Source of the DNA: Thamnaconus septentrionalis
Lineage: Eukaryota > Chordata > Actinopteri > Tetraodontiformes > Monacanthidae
DNA length: 64,000 bases
NCBI GenBank assembly: GCA_009823395.1
Contig: CM020506.1
Coordinates: 3,832,501-3,896,500, forward strand
Reading direction: 5' to 3'
The stretch's first letter is position 1, and the number at the start of each line of letters is the position of its first letter. The notes below the pieces were generated by a model. It saw nothing but the letters and a program-made list of their open reading frames with translations. It was not told the origin of the DNA and did not search any database. This document shows positions 43,601 to 56,600 of the stretch, piece after piece. A program made the position numbers and the translations under genes.

Positions 43601-46600
43601 TGGGTTGCTTGCGTTGCCGTGGGAGATCGGTTGGCCCCCGGCCCACTGATTCAGAAACACGAGACTTTCTTCACGCTAACTTTGTTCTGTGTCTTTGATG
43701 TGGAGGGAGAAAAGAGCACGCGATGAGACGTCGCTGAAGAGGCGGACATGGCTGCAGAAGAGCAGGTGGATAGGACTCGCGACAAGAAAATGAGATGGTA
43801 GAGTGAGAAGGGAGAGGCGAGTGAGGATGCTGTGGTGTGTGGAGGAGAGCAGACAGGAGTGGATGAAAGAGGGAAGTGAGGTGGACAGGTTTGTCCAGAG
43901 AGGCCGTCCTCTCTAGACAGAAGAGAGTCCGTCGCGAATAAGATTGTGAAAACTTTTATCCCCACAAGTCGTTGGGATGGAGAGCAGGCAGTCGGAGTGC
44001 AGCTGGAGGAAGAAGAGGTGGAGCGTTTAATGGATGTGATGCATGCTTTTAACCTTGAGGAGGCCCAGAGTGTTGGTGTGTGATGTGTGAGTGTTGCCCA
44101 CATGCCTTGAAAACTTGTCTCTTAGAAAAGCACATGTATTTTTTCTTATACAGCTTCTATCTTGAGCATCCAGTCATGTTTTCAACATGTTTCCACCATG
44201 TTCTTGTTTGTTTCGGTCTTATGAAATGCTTATGAATTCAAAACTTAAAACCCGACAAAATAATTAGTTTGACAAACCTGATGAAACCCTGTGTTTCTCA
44301 TTGTACGCATCTGAAATTAAAACATTAAATAGATGTGATTTTGTATTCACAGGTTTTTGTTTTCAGGTCTTCATTTCTCCTTGAAGTTGACAAAGTTTGT
44401 CTAACATCTGGTTATCTTTGTGTCTCCTTCTAGTTGTGGTGTTGTATCTTCAAGGCCTGGGGACCAAGGAGTGGAGAGAGGTGAGTCTGATGTTCCTCTT
44501 TCTAATTGCTGAGTGTATTTCATTTTTCATTGTACTTTGCTAGTTCAGAAAGCCAGTGGTTTTCTAAAAACTTGTGTTGGGAGCTCACTGTTACACTCTT
44601 TGTGATTCCAGATTTGCCTTTCAGACTTTAAAATAGTTTTCTCAGATTTGGGAAGATGAAAACACATTGTCATTGGCAGCATTTTGCATACTTTAAACAC
44701 AAACACAAGTAGATTTGAAGATTCTTTTTTAATTCTCACATCATTAAATTTCACAATATCACAATGTAGCACAAACTGCACACCTCATTCGTTCTTCTAT
44801 CGCTCTTGACGAGAATGGCAGAAATGTTGTTAGGAAGTGGCTGCAGCACCGAGCAACTCAGACTGCAGGATAACTTGCAAAGAAACTGCACCTGCTGTAG
44901 GTTTAATTAAATCCCAGAAACCCACAAGGTTGGAAGCAGCAGCGATTCTGCTGAGTCAGCAGACGTTGACCGAACCACCAAGAAAAAGCCGCCCTTTGCT
45001 TCCCGACAATAACGCGAGATGTAAATAGAGCTTCTCGAGTGGGAAGATGTCGTCAGATGGCGAGTGCAAACAGACAGCAATAAAATCCCGAGGCCGCTGC
45101 GTGGAGCCGGTGCAGCCAAATATAGGAAGGAGTTGATAAACGCAGAAATCACAGGCGATGTTCAGGGAGGTCGGCGGCGTGTTGTGATTTGTTTTGTCAA
45201 AAAAAAAAACGCGCCTCGCCTCGGCCGGGATCCAAAACGCGGTGGTGAGTTCACTGTGCGCCTCAGTCAAACTGTTTGGATGCAGCGGAGGAGCCGCAGT
45301 GTGATGTGGAACAGTCTGCAGGTGTTGTATGCAATATTCATGTCATTATGCAAAATCACAAAAAAGCTGATTTTGCTCTCTACAAAACAAGTGGCACTCA
45401 GAGTGGAGCAGAGAGCGACACCACAGCGCCCCCTATGTGTGTGTGTGTTTCTCCATGTTCATATTAACTGGTTGGCCCTGCTGCATTTATTTTGGAACTG
45501 TACGCCCCCCTGGTATTGTAACAACAAACAACAAAAAGTGGCAAACAGACTCTGCTTGATGCTAATGATTGCACAGCTTGCTGAAATTATAGCCTGAACT
45601 GTAACTGTAGAGGAAAATTACACAATGCAGTGGAAATACTAACTTACTTCCTATTGAACTTCCAGTTATTATTTCCCCCCCCCCTTATCACCACCTTTGA
45701 GTCGGAGTGTTTACCCTTTTCAGCCTGACTGGCATCAGCGCCTGGGAGTGATTTCCGCCGTGCTCACGGAAGCCAAACACCTTTTAGAAACTTCAGAGCG
45801 AAAGGTGCTGGAGAAATATTAGGATGCTCGCAGCGATAGCCCCCGCACAATCCGACCGTGGATTTGGAGTCTGTGCGGGATAAACTTTTAAGCCTCCGTT
45901 GAAGCAAAGACATCACAGGTGGAAAAGAAATATATATTCTAAAACAGCCGCTTTGCTCCTGTGAGGAGATAAAAGTTTATCTGGAAGCATCCTCGGGTTT
46001 GATTTCCGCCGCTTCTCAGTGAAGCGAGAGCTTTTCTTCGCGTTGCACGAAGCGTGCGCGGCATTTTGCAGCAGCTGATTTACAGTAGTATCAGCTGCAG
46101 CACGTGGTCGGCCCACGGATGTGTTTTAAGCTGCTGTTTATTTTCAAAGTTCTGGAGCGACTGAAGAGAAGACATTCTCAAGTTCAGGGTCGAAGTTTGT
46201 CACAGCTGGAGGTCCCATTTGGTCCCTAAGACACTAAAAGATACCTGTCAGTGCAGGAGAAGAAGTCTGTGTGAGAATAGTGCACGTTTTGTCCAATGAA
46301 GGGCCAGCGCGTGAAACGACAGGATGACATTTCATTATTTCACCAGCCCTTCCTGGTGCGCAGACTTCATGCTCATTTTTGCATTTGGCTCTCCAGGGGT
46401 CCAGCGCCCAGAGCTTCAATTATTTTGGGATGTGCATGTTTTTTTTCTTCTTTTTTTCCGCCTGTTTAGGACTGTACATATTGTCTGCAGTGTGCAGTGT
46501 GTGGGCTGTGTGACCACAGTGGCGGATTTGGCTTACAGCAATTTTTGATGCAATTAGGAGAAATTTAATTCTAACAATGATCTGAAGTGGGGAAAAAAAT

Positions 46601-47618
46601 AATTACAGCCCTGCCAAAAACAATGCAACCTGGATTGTTTTTGCAAAGGGGAAAATAGTTACAGTATAAAGTGGAAGGCTGAGGACTGAAACACAACTTC
46701 TAATAGGAAAAGACAGGCAGCTCATTTTCTGTAGCTCGGTGGCACAGCTGCTTTACAGATCTGGATATTTAGATGTACATAGCCATAAAATGAAAGGGAT
46801 CGATCAGTCAAAATTTAAATTACACCAGTTTGTCACTCATTATGTTGATTAAGGCTCGAGTGACATCTCCTCATTCATCTTTCTGTTCTAGATTTTAACC
46901 TTGTACATTTCCATAAACCTTTTAATGGTAACTGAGAATACATTTGCATTGGAAATTTAACAGCATAATTCGAAACACCTTCCTTTAATTCACAATAAAA
47001 TTACTCTGGCTTGAGGTGACTTTAGTCTTTTTTGAATCAGAGTTAATGCACACTGTGTTTGGTACCAAAGTTCCTGGCTATGACCTGTAGAGTCATGCTT
47101 ACTGGTAATGGATTAGATTTCAACAGATCGTCACTCCAGTGTGTTATGACATGCGTCTGTGCGCTTACCCTACGTCTGTGCCAAGTTGACCCTCAAAACT
47201 TCTTTTGCCTGAATGTGTTATAGATTTTACGCGTCTCCGCTCACTCTGGCTTCATTAGCTTATCTTTGACTGTGAGCCAATGCAGCTCCCCCCAGAGGCC
47301 ACACACGGTCATGCTTGCCGCTACTTTTCCAATCAACTGCTGCTGAATAACAACATTAATAATAACAGTAGTAATAATTAAAATAATATTGTTATTCTCT
47401 CGCTGTTTTAGCTGAAACTTGTTTACGTGTCCACACTGTAAACTTTTCATGTGTTTGTGTTGGGACAAGCGCTGCCTGCCTGCGTCTGTCCTTGTTTTTT
47501 TTCCCCCCCCACGCTCTCAGAAAATATATTTGATCATTTAACAAAGAAATTGTTGCATGAAGATGTTCTCAGTCCAATTCATTGTCTTGCGCTGGAGCCG
47601 CCTCAAAGCTCCGCACGG

Positions 47619-47653
<35 letters not shown>

Positions 47654-50600
47654 GCGCCTCCTGCAATGAGTAGTTTCTCAGCTAAGACTGTTGCGTCACG
47701 TTAGACTGAATGTGATGCAACTGCATGCAGACGCATGCATAAGGACGCATCCGCATTCACTTAGCAGTTTTGGTGATGATATTAGCACCAGTCTGTAAAA
47801 TAATATTTCATTATCATGTTTGTCATGGTGTTTTTTTTGGTTTTTTTTTACCATCTGGACATGTGAGTCATCAAAGATTGACATAAATGGACATTTGAAG
47901 TTCCAATATGTCAGATTAAAAGGCATCGATTGGTATTAATTGGAACAGAAAATACTCATGTATATGTTTAATCTCAAAAGTCACAGACAGCGATTGCTTG
48001 AACGAGAAGCTCTGCACGGCAACTCACTCCCTGGTTGTCAGCCTCCACCTGCAGCCTCCTGGGGTAGTTTAATGCTTTTCTCTTCACTCCTCCATAGGTT
48101 ATGTAAGCTTATGTTCAGGGAGTGATGGGGTAGGCGCCTGAACATCATCAAACACATTGAACGTATGTGCTTATTTGCCGCATCAATGAACATTTCTGCA
48201 TGAGTCGCTCGACCAAAGCAACTGTTGACTTTATTTTCTATAAAGAAGACCTCCGCTCGTGAGGAGCGGCGGCCTCAGTACGGGGATCTGCTCATGGTTT
48301 TGTGACATCACAGCTTGTATGACAAAGACCAAAGCTCATCTGAAATTAGTTCCAGAACTAACATTGACATAATTTGGAATAATGCTCATTCCATAAAATA
48401 CAATTCACTCTCACACAATCACTCTTTAAATAGTTTGGCAAAACTGAACAACAGAATAGGACAAAAATGAAATTGTCACTTTTTTTTAATTTTTATCTTT
48501 AGGGTTTTCAAGATCAATAGCTGCCAGCTGGAAAACAGGCAGGGCTGTTGCGGCAGCCTGCAGGAGGTGTCACATTAAAGCCACATTAGTGAATGTTTAC
48601 AGCATCACTGTGAATTAACTCTCCGTAATATTGTGTTGGAAAGGTAAAGTCTAAATTAAACATGACTCCATTGCACAGTGGGGTAGCGGGTCTGGGAAAC
48701 AAGCTGCTTCAAACTGTGTCGCAGTTGCAGTAAGTTTTAACACAGACACACAGCAGCTGTTATATTAGCTGTTATTTAGGTGTTACGATTACATTCTACT
48801 CATAGAATTGAGCAGCTTTTTGTAAACACTTGTTTTCGAGATGTGTCCAAAGTAAAGCTAATTATGTTAGCACGACTGCTCCTGGCATCGCTTTGATATA
48901 GAAGTATAATCCAACTTTTTTCATAAGATTTTCCCAGTGGCATTACTGGCACTTATCCGTATGAGTTTTGTACGTGCTGTACTGTGCCAAATTCCTCTTT
49001 GTTCAACTCGGGATTTTATAGTTTAGTGCTTTTTCTTGCCAAAAAGGAGATACAAAGCCAGAGAAAGAGGTGTTCAGAATTGGGTGTAAAATAGCTATTA
49101 TGTGATCTATTTTATGTTTATATCTGCAACACAGGAAAAAAGTGTTGCTGCTAATTGTGTATGCCAATTGACTTGGCATAAGCGAGAAGCACATTTGTAA
49201 TAAATAACTTGACTCTTGCCATAGTTGCAGTTCTTTCCTTGGCGTTTTGTCTTAAATTCAGCAGCGAACCAAAATAAACCGGCCGAAAGCTGTGACATTT
49301 CTTTTTTTTCTGAGCCGTTCCTCCGGAGAGAATTGGAAGAAGCGTGTCGTCTGCTGTTTCAGCCAGTGCCGGATCAAAAGATCGTGATGCAACAGTGAGC
49401 CAAGAGGTTCTCCTCTGTGCCGCCGCCCCTCCTCCGGGCTCCTCAGCCCTCGGAGGAGTGCAACACTCGGACTCTGGATCACTCCCATCCCGCCGTCTGA
49501 AGCCGAGACAAATGGTTAACAAGTTCGTGTTGGAGCGGAGCTCTGTTGTCAGGGATCAGTGCGGATGTGAGGCCATTTCGGCCGCCGCCGGCAGAGCGAT
49601 GGTGGTCTTTCTGCTTTGTATTGCACTGTTCAAAATGTAGTTGGGTCTTCAGTTCAGGCGACAACATGCAGGCCTTTGTCTTGACTGTGTGGTGTCAGAG
49701 TGCGTCTTGCAGTGAAAAGAAGCGCCTGATTACCAACAACCCTTAAATGAAAGGAAGGTGAATATTTTCCCAGGCAAACAAGTCTCCGGAAACGTGCTAA
49801 TAGAGATACTAATTTATTTACAGTGAGATCCTATAGAAAAAGTCTTGCTAAGATTTAAATCTATGAATTATTTTCCTGAACTTGAATCAGCAACAATATG
49901 CACTGATTACATCATCTTGAACCTGAATCAAACATGTTATTATTGTATTATATTATACATAGCAACTGTTAAAAACATGAAATGACACATTTTAGACTGG
50001 ATTATATTTTAGTAGCACACAATCTGTTTTTCTGTCCCCTTTTTAATCTTAATTTGTTACGAATTCTGATTCTTATAATCATTTTACAACCACCTACCAC
50101 TTCCTTGCAACCACACCAGTTAAACAGATCGAACCGACACATCACTGTCAACAAGCATAGCTCAATAAGTCAGCCGTCGAGATCCCCCGCCTGAAGTCAT
50201 TGGTAGAGATTAATACCTAAAAAGGCACATTGTCTTGTCTCCCTGTTGTGGAGTTTGACTGATGGAGGGGGATCAAGGGCTGGAGGTGGCGGTTATGGGA
50301 AATTGTGGGATCAATAGTTCAGCACCTGACATGGGGGCTGATTGCCTCGTCCTCTGAGCAGAAGAAAGCGTGTGATTGAGAAGCAGTCGACAGAGGATTT
50401 GCTTCCTGTGCGACAGGAAGCTATTTATAGTCCTTACAAAATGACAGGATGTGTTCACGAGTGATCCCTTTGTCAGAGCTGCTGCACCAGGCAGAGGCTA
50501 TTTATATCAGTCAAACTCTTGGCATCTGAGGTTGATTATATAGAAATTCACCATCTGCCGCATCCCGGTCTTATCACACTTTGATCTGATTCTTATGGCT

Positions 50601-53600
50601 TCTTTTTTTGCATTAGCTCGCCAGAACAGGCGTTGCCATCTACACGTGTACTGGGTCTGCTTGAGGGTTTCTGCCTATTGAAAGACAACATTTCTTCATC
50701 ACCGTTACTTAGAGTGAAAGAGTTAAAGCTTTAAAAGTTCAGTACACTGGGTCTGGACCAACTTGATGTCATAAGTGAGAAGAAAACATGTTGCGGTTTT
50801 ACCAGACTGCCTTTGCCCTCACTGGTATTGTAGCACATTGGATTTGTTGGTGGGCAGAAGAATAGAGCAGGCAGGCAATACTTAAAAACGTTCCTATTTA
50901 ACAGCCCCAGATGAAACGTGCAGTATTTTTACATGAGTGTTGTAGTTACCACTGCCTTGACATTAAAAGGAAGTTTTTCCACCTGAACTTAAAAGATCCA
51001 TGGAAAATCTGTTAGAAAAAACAAAACAAAACAAAAAACCGAAGGAAAATGAATGCAAAATGCAAACTCTTTCTTCATGAACCAAGTCTAACATCTGCGT
51101 GTCCAGGAGATCAGGCCAAACTTTGCAAAACGAGCTCACAAATTACAATCTGACAGCAAGTTAATAAATTAAGCTTGCAAAAATAGTCATTAAACGGTGT
51201 TGCTTAGCGTTTGCACTACACAACAGGAGACTAAAGCTGTAGCCGTTCAGCCAGAGCTGCTCTGTCATCGACGTCTGAAGTCGGTTTCCTTGACCGCTGG
51301 AAAACCTCTCTCTGTGAAGCAAAGATGTGAAGGAGGAAATGAACGACAAGAGTCCAACTGAGTCACTTCGTCTAGTTTTTCTGTGCTCCTGTAAGACCCA
51401 CCAAAGGATCAACGCAGCAGCGAGAGTTTGGAGCCTCCTGTCTTAACTTTTTCCTCTCAGCGAAGGCACAGATCGATGTGCACGGTGTTGACTTTCTTCT
51501 CCTCTCTGTCTCCCCTACAGTTCGGTCGGACGGAGGTGATCGATAACACGCTGAACCCCGACTTCGTGAGGAAGTTTGTGCTCGATTTCTTCTTTGAAGA
51601 GAAGCAGAACCTACGCTTTGATGTGTAAGTGAGAACATCTCCTCCACCCTCCCTGTGCAGCCGCGCTCGCACTTTCCTCTTCGCCGCGGTCCCGGGGAGT
51701 GATTTGGCCCTCTGACTCACTCACTCATGCACGCACTGTATAAGCCTCCAGTTAAAACACAGGAAAAAATAGAGAAAAGAAAGAAAAGAAAAAATCCTAG
51801 AAACAATTTTTTACGTTTTAAGTTACAGCTATTTTTTATGAATAATATTCTGAATTAATCAGCAGTTGTGTTGCAGCACAGACCTAACGTGTCTGTGATT
51901 TAAAAAAATAAAATAAAATAAAATAGATGTGATGACATAACTTGCAGTGACTGTGTGGGATGAACCTGCAACTAAGCGTGTTTTCACACTACAGGCCGAG
52001 GCCTGGATCTTCACACTGTCACAGACTCCACAGTCTAGTTTAATAGATGAGTGTGAACACGAGAGAGCAGTGCATGAGTACAATTGACCGTCTGTACCTG
52101 AGCGTGATTAGAGGGACACCCTTGTTCACAGTAAAACTCTTTTGTTTGGTGTTTTGGCTTTCTTCATCTTTAAACCAGAAATAAAAAAATGAAAACAAAC
52201 CCAACATTTCATGTTAATAGAGGGTTGTGCATGGGCGTGTTCTACTGGACATATGGTGAGTCTCCCGTTTCCATCTGGCAAAGAGCCCGTTGAGAGTGTT
52301 TGGAAAATGGAGGCAAAGCTCAGGAGGTGATGAAAAGAAATATTTGTCAGCCACATTTAAACAGACCAATCAGACTTGTCTCTGCTGGTTTAGCCGCAAA
52401 CCATCAGCTTGAGGGGAAATACTTATAGTGCAAAAACATGATTGTTTTTGTCAAGTAATCAGTTTATCTCCTCATCAAGCTAAAATTAGACTTCAATATT
52501 GCAGTTCGAATAGGAAGATAATGCGGATAAATTGAATATGATGTATATATATATATATATTGTGTGGATGTATGCGCGTGTGCTCATTTTAACCTTTTTT
52601 TTTTTTTACATTAAAATGCAATACTCATCTTTTTTTTCTCATTCGCTCCTGTGTTGAAGGATGTCATGTCAGCTTCTTTTTCTGATGAATGTTTTCTTTC
52701 TCTGAGTTCCATCATCCGTTGTCTAAAACTTTGTGAGAGGTTTGGCTGAGTATCAGGTCCCTCATTACCGCTCTGCCCTTGAGCAAGGTAATTAAACTCC
52801 GACAGCACCAGCGAGTCCCTCTCCGTGGTGGATATATTAACAGTGGCTGTCTGTCGGGAGGCAGGCATCCTGATTCAGAGTGACTGCTGAAATAGGAACT
52901 GATGAGCGAAGTTGCCGTCAAGTTGTCCACATGCTCATTTTGTCTTTGCGTTTCAACTCTGACTTGATGCAAACCTAATTTGCACACCACATTTATCCTG
53001 CTAAAACTACTGAACTGAGAATAGAAAATGATCATTTTTGTCGCGACAAAAGAGTGAAAGTGGAAACAATTATTTTTCTCTTTTTGTCAACTGAGTGATT
53101 TTGTCATTTGGTGTCGAGTTACTGTGAGCAACTGAGTGATTTGTTTGTTCACAGCATAGCCTGCTTTCCTGGGAGGCAGAGAGGAAGTTGAGTTGAAACA
53201 GGAAAAGGGGGGATGTTGATTTTCCCTTAGGGAGACGGTGATTATCTAGATACCTTAATATAAATGCAGTTAGAATAGCAGTCGCACAATCGTGGCATCT
53301 TGTCAAGTCTCTTCTTTGCAGTTAGCGATATATGATGAGAGAGAATCGTGACTTACAAACCACTGAAATGACTCGTTCAGGTCTCGCACATCATTATCTT
53401 AAACGTTGAACCGTTGGAATGTTGCGCAGTTGTCTTTCTACCAAAGCTGAACACATCCGCCATTGGCTCGGCCACAAATGCACGCAGGCGATTCACTCGC
53501 ACTCCTTCACTGAGGAAGTTTTTCGGCATCTCCAAATGAGTCTGTTGTCAGCTGCTTGCTATTCATCTCCAAGTTATTTTCTTGGGTAAATAGAGCTCTG

Positions 53601-56600
53601 AAGAGAAGGCTGAACCAGTAAGCAAAAGAACTTTTTAGTCTGTGTATTGAGCAATTCCGTTTGAGGACAAAGCAAAACCCCAATGCATTTGAGAAAAAGG
53701 GGAATGGCCTTGTTTTGTTTCTTTCCTCATGTCATCGTCTGCGTCGCCCCTCCCCTGGCGCTGGTCTGTTTCCCAAACAGGATTTTTGTATATGAACCTC
53801 TGTGTAGACACAGAAGGACATGAAGGGGAGAGGGGTTACAGCTCCCCGCTGTCCTCAGGAGGGGGTGGCATCGATGCTCTTCGGGGGGCTTCAGAGGAGA
53901 AGACGCCCAGCATGTGTTCAGGTACAACAAGAAGCCAAAGAATCTTGTGACGTCCTCCTATTGATCACATGGTCTCCTCGGCCCTCCGCCTGCTGCTGTG
54001 CACTTGATTACTGTGAACATCAACAACACCTGGTCGTGGCATTTTTCCGATTTGATGGTCTGGAGGAGAGAGACAATGTTTGCCGCTTTTGTCCAGTTGT
54101 GGACAGCGACAGAGTGACAGAGAGTCAAACCAATAATGAAAGAGTCATTTCAGCCTTAACCAAAGTGCCTAAATCAATCTAGTTTTTACACTATTACTTA
54201 CAATTTAGAGTTGTAGCTCTGTAAAGTTGACTGTCTTTTATCTAACTTTAATAGAACTAATGGCACTTTTCAAAAGAACATTTAAAAACCCAGCATCACT
54301 CTTTAGGCTTTCTTTCTTTAAGATATACAGTATGTTTGAAGATAAGAAGAAACCTAAAGTGATTTCATATAGACATAATCTATCCTAACTAGAGCTGCAG
54401 CTGTCCATTATTTTTCTAATTGATGAATCTATTGATTAATTAATTCATTTATTGATTATCAATTTAATTCAAATAAATGGTTATGTGTCAAAAGCACCCG
54501 CCATTAGTGGAGGTGCACTTCAAAGCTTATTTCTTGAGATTCTCAGAGAAAATAATCAACCTCACAACCCTCCGCCTAACTGCATCCTGTTAAGCAACCA
54601 GCATCCACGCTGCTTCCTCCTCACTCTGTGTTTCTTGTTCTCTGGAGTTATAAAACAGGCAGTGGCTGCGTCCATTATTGTATGACTCCTGTAATGTCTT
54701 GTCTAACTTCATGCAGCCGCACGCATTTTGTGTGATGTAATCGGAAACAATGTTCTCTTTCAGTCACACTGGTTGCTTATTATCCTTGTATAACTGCTAG
54801 AAAGAAACTCTGATGATTCAGGACTGCAACAACTGGAAGCATTGAACCATACCAAGAGTCGGTAACAGAGTCATGAATTAAATAATTAAATACTTTTTGT
54901 TTCAAAATAAAATATAATCCAAGAAGTTACCTTCACACGCATATGCATTAGATAAACATAGCACGGCTAGTAGAGATGCTTTAATCTTGAACTCTTGAGG
55001 CAGATAATTAATTTATTGAGGGAAAACCTTTCATTAGCTGATATTGTCTATTTCTCCAATTTGCATTGCCACTTATCTTCTTCACTTTGCCTGACTGAAA
55101 AACACATCATCTGATGTTGAAACACATTGCACTGATTGGCTACAAACTGATTTCCATAGTGTTCAGTCCAGAGTTCATTTGAAAAAAAGGCAGAATAGAC
55201 TGAGGAGGATGAACACAGCCCAGCAGTATGGGGATTGACACTATGGGCTTTGCATATATGTGAATTAATTTGCAAATGTATCGAGGTGGAGATGACATTT
55301 GCAGAAGAATGCATAATAAATCAAACATGCCGAAAAAAACTATAGCAAGAACAAAAAAGTAATGCATGAGGTAATGCAGATAAAAAGAAAGTAGTTGAAA
55401 AGGAGAAAGCTATTAAAATTTCAAAACAAATGAACAATGAAAACAATAACAGCTCCAGGTAAAAAGGGGATGAAAAATTCATATTGCCTCAAGGAGAGAA
55501 AAACACACACCAAACAAACAGGAAACAGTTGTGTAATAAGGTGCAAGGAGAAAAACTTTTTTCTATTTCATAGTTTCATAGAAAACGGCCTGAATTGAAA
55601 AAGTAAAACTAGAGAACAGCTTTGCAAATGTTCAATTTTGGCATCAACCAGCACACGTTGAAATATGCATTTTTAAAATATGTCCTTCCTTAAATCCAAC
55701 TCTTTTCCCAGTTCTTAACCTAAACCTTAACCTAACCTGTCCACATGCTTTCACTGCTCTGGCTCTAATTTGTGGCTGAAAGCAGACTAATTTACTCTTC
55801 TGCAGTTTTGTCTTCAGTGAGATGAAGAGAGGAGCAAAAACTGCTTTTCTGCCTTGCACTTCAAGATGGATCATACGGCTTTAATTAAAAATGAAAAAAT
55901 AATCCCAGTAATCCTCTTAAAAATAGATGTCACTGTCTGTGACCGGCTCCTTTTTCTAATCTCCAAAATTAGCCCCAGGGATATCAGTTATATTAGGATG
56001 CGATTCTGTTTGTAAAATTAAATTTCTTTCTATGTTCCATTCACAAATATGTCTCATTCAGTCAGCCATTCAGTCATACCTTTGTTTAAAAATTGCAGAA
56101 TACTTATTTATGTATTTTTTTTAGCAATGCTGCTCCACTCCGGACATTTTTGCCAGCTTTGGCAGTATAAACTGATTTCTACACGCTTGACCAAAAAGCT
56201 AATCTGGCTCAAGTGAGAGTGAAATTATGATACGCTGTGAACTTAAAACCATCATTTTTCACACGCCACCAACAAACAGATATTCTTTTTTTTTTTTTTT
56301 CTAAAAACAAAACAAAACCCAAAACTGCTTTAACGTTATGGGCAACGGTGTATATGCTAAATAAATCACACAGTGTCTCAGTATCTTGCCTTTGGACACT
56401 TCAGAGATTGGCAATCACACTGAATATCTGATGAGCCTTCAATTAACAAACACTCAGAATTCAATTGCAGGCATTCATCCTTGTGACCAAACGGATCAGT
56501 TTGCCTGAAGGTCATTCGCCAGATTTGTTTCACAAAACAAATAAGAAAATTGATCAATTGCTTGCTAACTTATCACTCACTGTGGACATCAAGACGAGGC

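Larger units (their letters stand above)
38309..44433 (+). other. cpne9: cpne9 intron 2 (6.1 kb)
   Basis: It holds a TTAA-flanked MITE at 40159-40452, a CA/CT microsatellite near 43298-43328 and AT-rich unique sequence. A homeodomain-site-rich stretch (ATTAAT-type words) at about 41030-41260 could be regulatory. No coding exon seen. Confidence 0.8.

Noticed and set aside
43651..44103. 150-residue open frame on the minus strand
   Set aside because: It is serine/threonine-biased with no recognisable domain and lies inside a cpne9 intron; probably a chance frame.
50318..50337. REST/NRSF (RE1) site beginning ttcagcacc
   Set aside because: Only the left half-site matches; the right half is poor.
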